DNA of 64,000 nucleotides from Chloromonas sp. AAM2 (taxonomy: Eukaryota > Chlorophyta > Chlorophyceae > Chlamydomonadales > Chlamydomonadaceae): contig QAXH01005157.1 of the NCBI GenBank assembly GCA_004335635.1, positions 1 through 64,000 on the forward strand, read 5' to 3'. Shown here piece after piece: positions 59,062 to 64,000 of the stretch. Each line of letters begins with the position of its first letter. The stretch's first letter is position 1. The notes beneath the pieces are model-generated. The model saw only the letters and a list, made by a program, of their open reading frames with translations. It made no database searches and was not told the DNA's origin. The translations under genes were made by a program, and so were the position numbers.

Positions 59062-61830
59062 ATGGCGACTACAGGCATCACAGTTATCAACCGTGGCCCA
59101 TGTCGCTCCAAGCCCGGGTTCCAAGCTTCAGAGCTGCGTCCTTTGCCTCCCTGGCGCCAGCCCGCGCCATCGCGGCGACAAGCGCATCGCTACGAATGTT
59201 CGCGCGGCCTGGACGCATCCCAATCTTGTGAATCATGCATGTCTGGGCAAGCAAATGCAAAGTCTATTGGCCCAACGATCGTCGCTGATGAGTCGATAGG
59301 CTCATGCCGTACGTTTGCCATGGTTGCGCTACTGGTAGGCCCCCATTGATTAGCAAGCGCAACAACATATATGGTCAACATATGCACCGCTGACTGAACT
59401 TGTCGTTTGGCACGCACATTATCCTGGGTAGACAACTAAGGTGTGCCCCCAAATGAACAAGCGTATTGGTTGCTGTGGTTTTGTGCGTGCAGGGCTTGGC
59501 GTGGGCTGGCGCATGCGCAAGCCGCCCTGGTGCGGAGTTACCTTGTCTGGCGTCAGTATCCGCACCTCGCAGCACACACCAAACCAGGTGAGAAGCACTA
59601 CCACCTACCGGTGCCGATGCAGCATCCGGCACAGATACAAAACTTTCTGTTGGAGGTTCGCGTTTGGTCGAAACAGAGTAAGCCTGTGTTGCCCTTGGTT
59701 TCTCACAGGCGCTCCGACTCGAGGCAACCATTGGACCAGAAGGATTCCCCAAGCACCACCAAGCGATTTGTGAATGGGGTCTTTCGCTTCACTTGGGCTT
59801 TGATCGACGTGCCCGTTCGTGTTGTGGTGAGCAAGCAGGCGAAGGCCAGCATTACCATTGTCTGCTGTTGCCAGACCCCCGACGATGTGTCGCCGGCCCG
59901 GCGCCTGCTCCCAGCGCATCAGCCCGCATCCCAGCGCCGCGTCGCGATCCAATGTGCCTGCCTGGTGTTGTGCAGGAGTACTTGCTGCTCGGGCCTAATC
60001 CCCTCGAGCCATACATGTGAGTGCCGGGATTCCTCCGTGCGCGTTGTGTGCCTGGCCTGCCCTCTGCAGAGCGTTCGTACGGTATCTATTGAATCCGTCC
60101 GCAACCTCCGCCGCTCTTTGCTTCGGTACGCAGGTCTTCTCGCGTCAGCAACAAAGCATTCAAGCAACCGGACGACGCGACAGCTCTCAGTCCCAACACA
60201 TTCGCGCTCCATCCTTCCGAATTTCTCAAGATGCACGCCGCACCCTACACTGTTCCCTCAAGCAATACAACAGCTGACCTGGTGCGCGCTGCACGTACTG
60301 CAAGTTCTTCGCCCTCGGCCAACGTTAACCCTACGTTGGTTGCCAATCAGGCGGACGACCACTTGGCCATCTGGGAGTCTGAGCTGGTTCTGGGCATACA
60401 ATCCATGAAGTTGCCGTTTTGGTGGCGCTTTTCTGTCGTCCTCTCCGTGCTTCTCACCATCGCGCTGGTTGACTGTCTTGGATCATTTGCTGGCCTGCCA
60501 GCCAAGCGTCATGCAGTCAGGCCATCCAAGGACAACCGTCAGGCTCGTTTGACGCTGGACACTGCACCGCTTAGCAGCCTGTTCGGCCCTTCAGCTGTCA
60601 GTTACCTGGTTTGCGATATCCCAGCACCTAAGTGTGACTTGCCGCTGAAGTGTAACCTGCCACCGCCAAAGTGCGACCTGCCGCTCAAATGCGACTTGTC
60701 ACTACCAAAGTGTGACCTGTCACCGCAACCAGCTGCAAGGCATCTGGCAGCTCCACCACCAGCCAGTGCCAGCCAGCAGCTTCAGTCCTCACAGTCAGCT
60801 CGTGCTTCCATTCACCACTCTGCCAGGACACCAAGCTGCTTGATGATCATCGAAACCTGTTACCTGGCCCTCGAAGCCATCTCTGCCTTTGCCTTTGTTG
60901 TGGCATGCAAGGCCAGCAACGAATTGGTGGACACCGCTACTTTGCCCAGCACTGCTGTACCTGCAGAGGGAGCCCCAGGAAATGGAGAGGTAAGAAATAT
61001 CTGCACAGAATTTTCACCTGCTTCTGTGATACTGTTGTTGACTGCAAGACGAACAGCTCTCTCCTCGCACCGCAACATGCATGCCAGCTGTTGCATTGTG
61101 ACGGACTCATGTGCATGCGGGACGCTCAAGCAGCAAACGTAGTGGGGCTCAGATATTTGCTTTTTAACTTGCGCAGCGACGTGTGTATCAGCTGTACCGC
61201 CGCAGCGGGTCCATGTGGGGAAGGCATACTGTTGCTGCACACCAACCTACAACGGAGACCAGAGGTGCGACTGGGTGAAACGTGCCCGTGCTGACATCTT
61301 GGAAAACAGCACCTTTTCCTAACCAGATGGCAAGCTTGGCTTCAAAGTGCGCTTGTGACACACTCTGCCTTCTGGTGTGGCACCAGAGAGCCACACATGC
61401 AGCTGCACTTGCAGCCACGAGGCAGTTTGGCTGACCAACTCTCCTATTGCAGTTGGTTTTCTGGTCATATTTAATGTACTCAGATCAATAGATTACAGCA
61501 TGACTGCAACGGTGCATCTCGGCTTATGCATGCGCAGCCAAATGTGTGCATAGTGTTCTTGTTCTGCAGGGATGCAAGGTTGCATGGGATTCTCTGCGCC
61601 GCCCAGTCGCATGGCCCTGCCAACGCAGGTCAGGGGCCCATCCGTGTCAGCACCAGCCATATTCAATAATTAACTGTGCAAAGCAGCGTCAGCGACCTCT
61701 GCCACCCGCACAGCAGCAGCTGCAACCACCGCCGCGCCGGCCCCATCACAGCAGTACAAGCAGCACTGGTCAGCCCACCATACCTACCGCTCTCAAGCCC
61801 AGGGCTCATGTGCCAAGCAGCTTCACCTGA
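59062..61830 (+). pseudogene. Gene B: short paralogue of giant gene A, with an apparent frameshift
   Basis: Seven exons mirror gene A: 59062-59334 (MATTGITVINRGPCRSKPGF..., ending ...MVALL like gene A's VVLL, both phase 0), 59493-59587, 59709-60016, 60134-60989, 61177-61264, 61570-61628, 61687-61830. It shares the FRFTWALIDVPVRVVVSKQA and MCLPGVVQEYLLLGPNPLEP segments, a TM-like stretch (WRFSVVLSVLLTIALV), the CDLPLKC array and one module (RRVYQLYRRSGSMWGRH). It lacks gene A's two largest repeat exons. Exon 3 is 14 nt longer than gene A's because of an 11-nt insertion near 59925, which breaks the frame between LLPAHQP and MCLPGVV; later exons keep phase with the second half. It is either a decaying copy or is translated from the ATG at 59952. 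Confidence 0.6.
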
Positions 61831-61970
61831 ACCCACAACACTCCTACATACTTCCTCAACCTGTTGAAGCAGCTCAACAGGGACAGCAAAGCAGCAAAGC
61901 GCATGGGTTATAGCCTCACAGCACAGTCCCGTCATGAACTGCTCAGCTGTGCAAACAGGCAGCTGCTGGT

Positions 61971-62969
61971 ATGCAAAGATACAGGCACGAACTGACTGCA
62001 ATGGACTTCTCTTTTCTGGGTTCATCCATATCACAGGCCAGCACTGCCCTGGCTGGCGCTCAGCTGGCACCACTGGCTGAGGCCACCATCTCAGCAGCCA
62101 TCCACGCCCCTGCCTTGCGCACAGCGAGCATTTCCAGCTGGTCGAGTCTGTTGCATGGCCTCACCAAGGCAGGGGTGCGCTATGGTTCCCTGCGCGACCT
62201 CATGGACCATGCCCAGCGCTGCATGACACCAGAGGTCTGGCGGACAGGCACCATCAAGGGAGGCACACCTGAGCTACAGAGGGTATCCCTTCTGCTGTGG
62301 CCGTATGCATCTGCAGGCTACCAGGGCGATGTCAGTGCCTTGATCAATGGCGCCAAAATTGCCCCGGAAGCAGGCTCATTTGCTGCTGCACACGGACAAG
62401 AATGCAGTAATCTGGTGTGGGCGTTGGGCACCCTTGGGTGCACTCTGCAACAGCCTGGCACAGTAGCCGTGCTCAGGATACTGACTGACGCAGTAGCAAA
62501 TGGAATCATGACAGATGCCACCACCCAGGCTTGGGCAAACCTGCTACTGGGCCTGGCCAAGTGCGGCTGCAACGTTGATGCCACGCTCACACCCTTGGAT
62601 GTGCGGCCTGTGGTGGCAGCAGCAGTGAAGGCAGAGCAGCAGGGCAGCATGCGGCAGGCAAAAGCACAGGAATGGGCTAACCTGATGTGGACTCTGGCCA
62701 CCATGGGTTGTCGTGCGGCCCCTGGCAGCCAGCCTGACATCAGCCCCCTGGTGGCCAGTGTGGTCAGCCATGTGCAGCAGGGCAGCATGCAGCAGGCAAA
62801 ACCACAGGAATGGGCTAACCTGATGTGGGCTATAGCCAAGATATGGGCGAGCCAGTCCACAGCACAGGAGGTCGTGCGACAGGCATTGGCAGCCTTGATG
62901 CTCCAGGCGCACCATAGCCGATGTAACGTAAAGGGCATCCGACAGATGGGTTATGCTCTTAACCACTAG
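61971..62969 (+). CDS. OPR-like helical-repeat protein (332 residues)
   Basis: A single open frame from ATG 61971 (MQRYRHELTAMDFSFLGSSI) to TAG 62967-62969; the ATG at 62001 is an alternative start. It has repeated helical units whose hallmark is (Q/A)-x-W-A-N-L-(M/L)-(W/L)-x-(L/I)-A, followed by K/T-x-x-C: CSNLVWALGTLGC, AWANLLLGLAKCGC, EWANLMWTLATMGC, EWANLMWAIAKIW. This resembles the octotricopeptide-type (OPR/Tbc2-like) repeats expanded in green algae, which bind organelle transcripts. Two units (62637 and 62775) are almost identical at the DNA level. It starts 140 bp after gene B on the same strand, and may be the last exon of a longer gene. The RNA target is unknown. Confidence 0.65.
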   Translation: MQRYRHELTAMDFSFLGSSISQASTALAGAQLAPLAEATISAAIHAPALRTASISSWSSLLHGLTKAGVRYGSLRDLMDHAQRCMTPEVWRTGTIKGGTPELQRVSLLLWPYASAGYQGDVSALINGAKIAPEAGSFAAAHGQECSNLVWALGTLGCTLQQPGTVAVLRILTDAVANGIMTDATTQAWANLLLGLAKCGCNVDATLTPLDVRPVVAAAVKAEQQGSMRQAKAQEWANLMWTLATMGCRAAPGSQPDISPLVASVVSHVQQGSMQQAKPQEWANLMWAIAKIWASQSTAQEVVRQALAALMLQAHHSRCNVKGIRQMGYALNH

Positions 62970-63515
62970 CTGGCACCGGACGACAATCTCCATAATGTTT
63001 CTTTCTTCTGTCTGTTGCTGGACCTGGTGATCATGCTGCTGCTGATGTGCACACTCTCCGCGTGCGCAAACTCCACTCTCTCTCTGCGTGCGTACACCAG
63101 TTGTACTTCTCAGCTGTATTTGTCTCAATCAGAAGTTGCGTGTGGACCTTTCTACTAGAAAGGGAGTATCCAGTGGCTGCTAGACCTTTCTATCCAGTGG
63201 CTGCCAGAGGTAATTGGCTTGTGTTGAATGTGCGAACGTGCGTGCACTTGGACCTCACGAGTATTGCTTGTGTTTGAGCGTAAAGTATGATATGTGTAAT
63301 ACATCTGCGATAATGACATCAGACCAGAATTTGTAGCCCTTACAGCTCCGCGCATTACATGCATCGGCTATGATTTGTATAACCTGTATACATCAGCACA
63401 CCATAACTGAAAACACAGGCTGCAGTCCGGGCAGCTCTGCAAAACTTAAATCACCGTATGTGATCGTCTTGAAATTACTGGTCGCATAACCGCCATCCTG
63501 CGCAACTACGTAGGC
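62970..63515. other. Convergent 3' region
   Basis: This lies between the stops of the OPR-like gene (plus) and the right-edge gene (minus). It contains the short duplication TATCCAGTGGCTGC at about 63167 and 63191. No gene is seen. Confidence 0.5.
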
Positions 63516-63902
63516 TCATCGCCACGTGTTTTTGATTTCAAATGACTTGTTAGGCCGGAGCCCGTCCTGTACAAAGTCCAAGGCGCCGAAGTTCTTCAGA
63601 TCCTTTCCTGACTCCTCCATCTGTGCGCCTTCATCGCTAATCATCAGCCCCGTAATCTTAACCTTCGTGCCCTGATTGGTGGTGTTCGAGCTGGTCGTGC
63701 CAAGCGCGGTTACTTGGAGAATGCACTCTTCGTGCATTGTCACTTTAACTTCAAGCAGCGCGACCAGGGAGACCTTGCGCTCGGCGAACAAACCGTCCAT
63801 AATGGCCGTCTGGCACATGCAGTTCTTGATGCATTTGACTTCCGCCTGGCCCATGCCTTCATAGCTGCGGAGGTGTGCGATCTCCACCGCTACAAGCCCG
63901 AC
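63516..63902 (-). CDS. Last exon of a conserved plant/algal-type gene (runs off the right edge)
   Basis: The minus-strand exon starts after a GCAG acceptor at 63902 and ends at the stop codon 63516-63518 (128 residues). Its core is LRSYEGMGQAEVKCIKNCMC, then a DG pair, VTMHEECILQVTAL and VKITGLMISDEG. From memory this matches a C-terminal domain of plant and algal proteins with the pattern Y-x-x-M-G-x-A-x-V-x-C-x-x-x-C-x-C...D-G. I cannot name the function reliably. The cysteines and beta-strand-like pattern suggest an extracytoplasmic domain. Upstream exons lie at or beyond the window end. Confidence 0.65.
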   Translation of the reverse strand, partial: VGLVAVEIAHLRSYEGMGQAEVKCIKNCMCQTAIMDGLFAERKVSLVALLEVKVTMHEECILQVTALGTTSSNTTNQGTKVKITGLMISDEGAQMEESGKDLKNFGALDFVQDGLRPNKSFEIKNTWR

Positions 63903-64000
63903 CTGCGATGGCAGATGCAGAAAGTCAGCAGTTGACGTCCAGCAGGTTATAGTCAGCACGCTCCAACTCGTGGCATGCAGCATGTTTGCGGCGCATTACG

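Noticed and set aside
1..64000. tRNA, rRNA, CRISPR arrays and prokaryotic operons
   Set aside because: No clover-leaf with a GTTCGA-type arm, no rRNA signature and no regularly spaced direct repeats with unique spacers were seen. Gene structure is clearly eukaryotic.

Overview
This window is eukaryotic nuclear DNA, most likely from a green alga. My best guess is a trebouxiophyte-type chlorophyte, but nothing here fixes the genus. The reasons are: short coding exons split by many GT..AG introns of about 60-1,800 bp; long Ala/Pro/Ser/Gln-rich exons; frequent (GT)n/(CA)n tracts; and a gene set typical of the green lineage (ABA4-type DUF4281 protein, CRM-domain protein, OPR-like repeat protein, several plastid-transit-like N termini). 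No bacterial operon, rRNA, tRNA or CRISPR was seen. All gene models below were built by eye from splice sites, reading phase and family resemblance. Where I say a model closes in phase, the exon lengths sum to whole codons with no internal stop.

Layout. 1-3.5 kb (minus): a secreted protein with a DUF4215/Myxo-disulfide motif and a Ser/Glu-rich tail running off the left edge. 4.5-7.2 kb: repeat-rich spacer. 7.2-8.65 kb (minus): ABA4-like membrane protein. 9.2-11.3 kb (plus): TTC33-like TPR protein, followed by an assembly gap (11662-11753). 12.1-15.4 kb (plus): METTL21/FAM86-type methyltransferase. 16.0-20.4 and 21.7-26.7 kb (plus): tandem pair of zinc alcohol/cinnamyl-alcohol-type dehydrogenases with the same intron positions except one. 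29.3-32.3 kb (minus): CRM-domain RNA-binding protein. 32.75-39.25 kb (plus): tRNA CCA-adding enzyme, with a 60-bp tandem array in its largest intron. 40.0-43.7 kb (minus): SPATA4-like CH-domain protein with a Gln/Pro/Gly-rich middle and a conserved tail, probably ciliary. 44.0-56.95 kb (plus): a roughly 2,709-residue protein of no family I recognise. 59.1-61.8 kb (plus): its short, frame-disrupted paralogue. 62.0-63.0 kb (plus): OPR-like helical repeat protein. 63.5-63.9 kb (minus): the 3' end of a conserved gene that continues off the right edge.

The best candidate for something undescribed is the tandem pair at 44-61.8 kb. The proteins have transit-like N termini, hydrophobic segments followed by a Cys-Asp-Leu-Pro array, 22-residue repeats, and a repeated exon module (R-R-E-Y-Q-L-Y-R...G-G-Q-M-Y) that recurs every ~1.15-1.23 kb in the genome. 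An OPR-like gene lies directly downstream. Dispersed repeats link the window: family A (3 copies), family B (8 copies of a ~100-140 bp unit, one with its core inverted) and family C (7 copies of a ~30-55 bp terminal-repeat-like sequence, two of them as facing inverted pairs).

Functional links are modest. Several products are probably plastid-directed or concern organelle RNA (CRM, OPR-like, CCA enzyme, ABA4, dehydrogenases). The rest look like an ordinary mixed eukaryotic neighbourhood.
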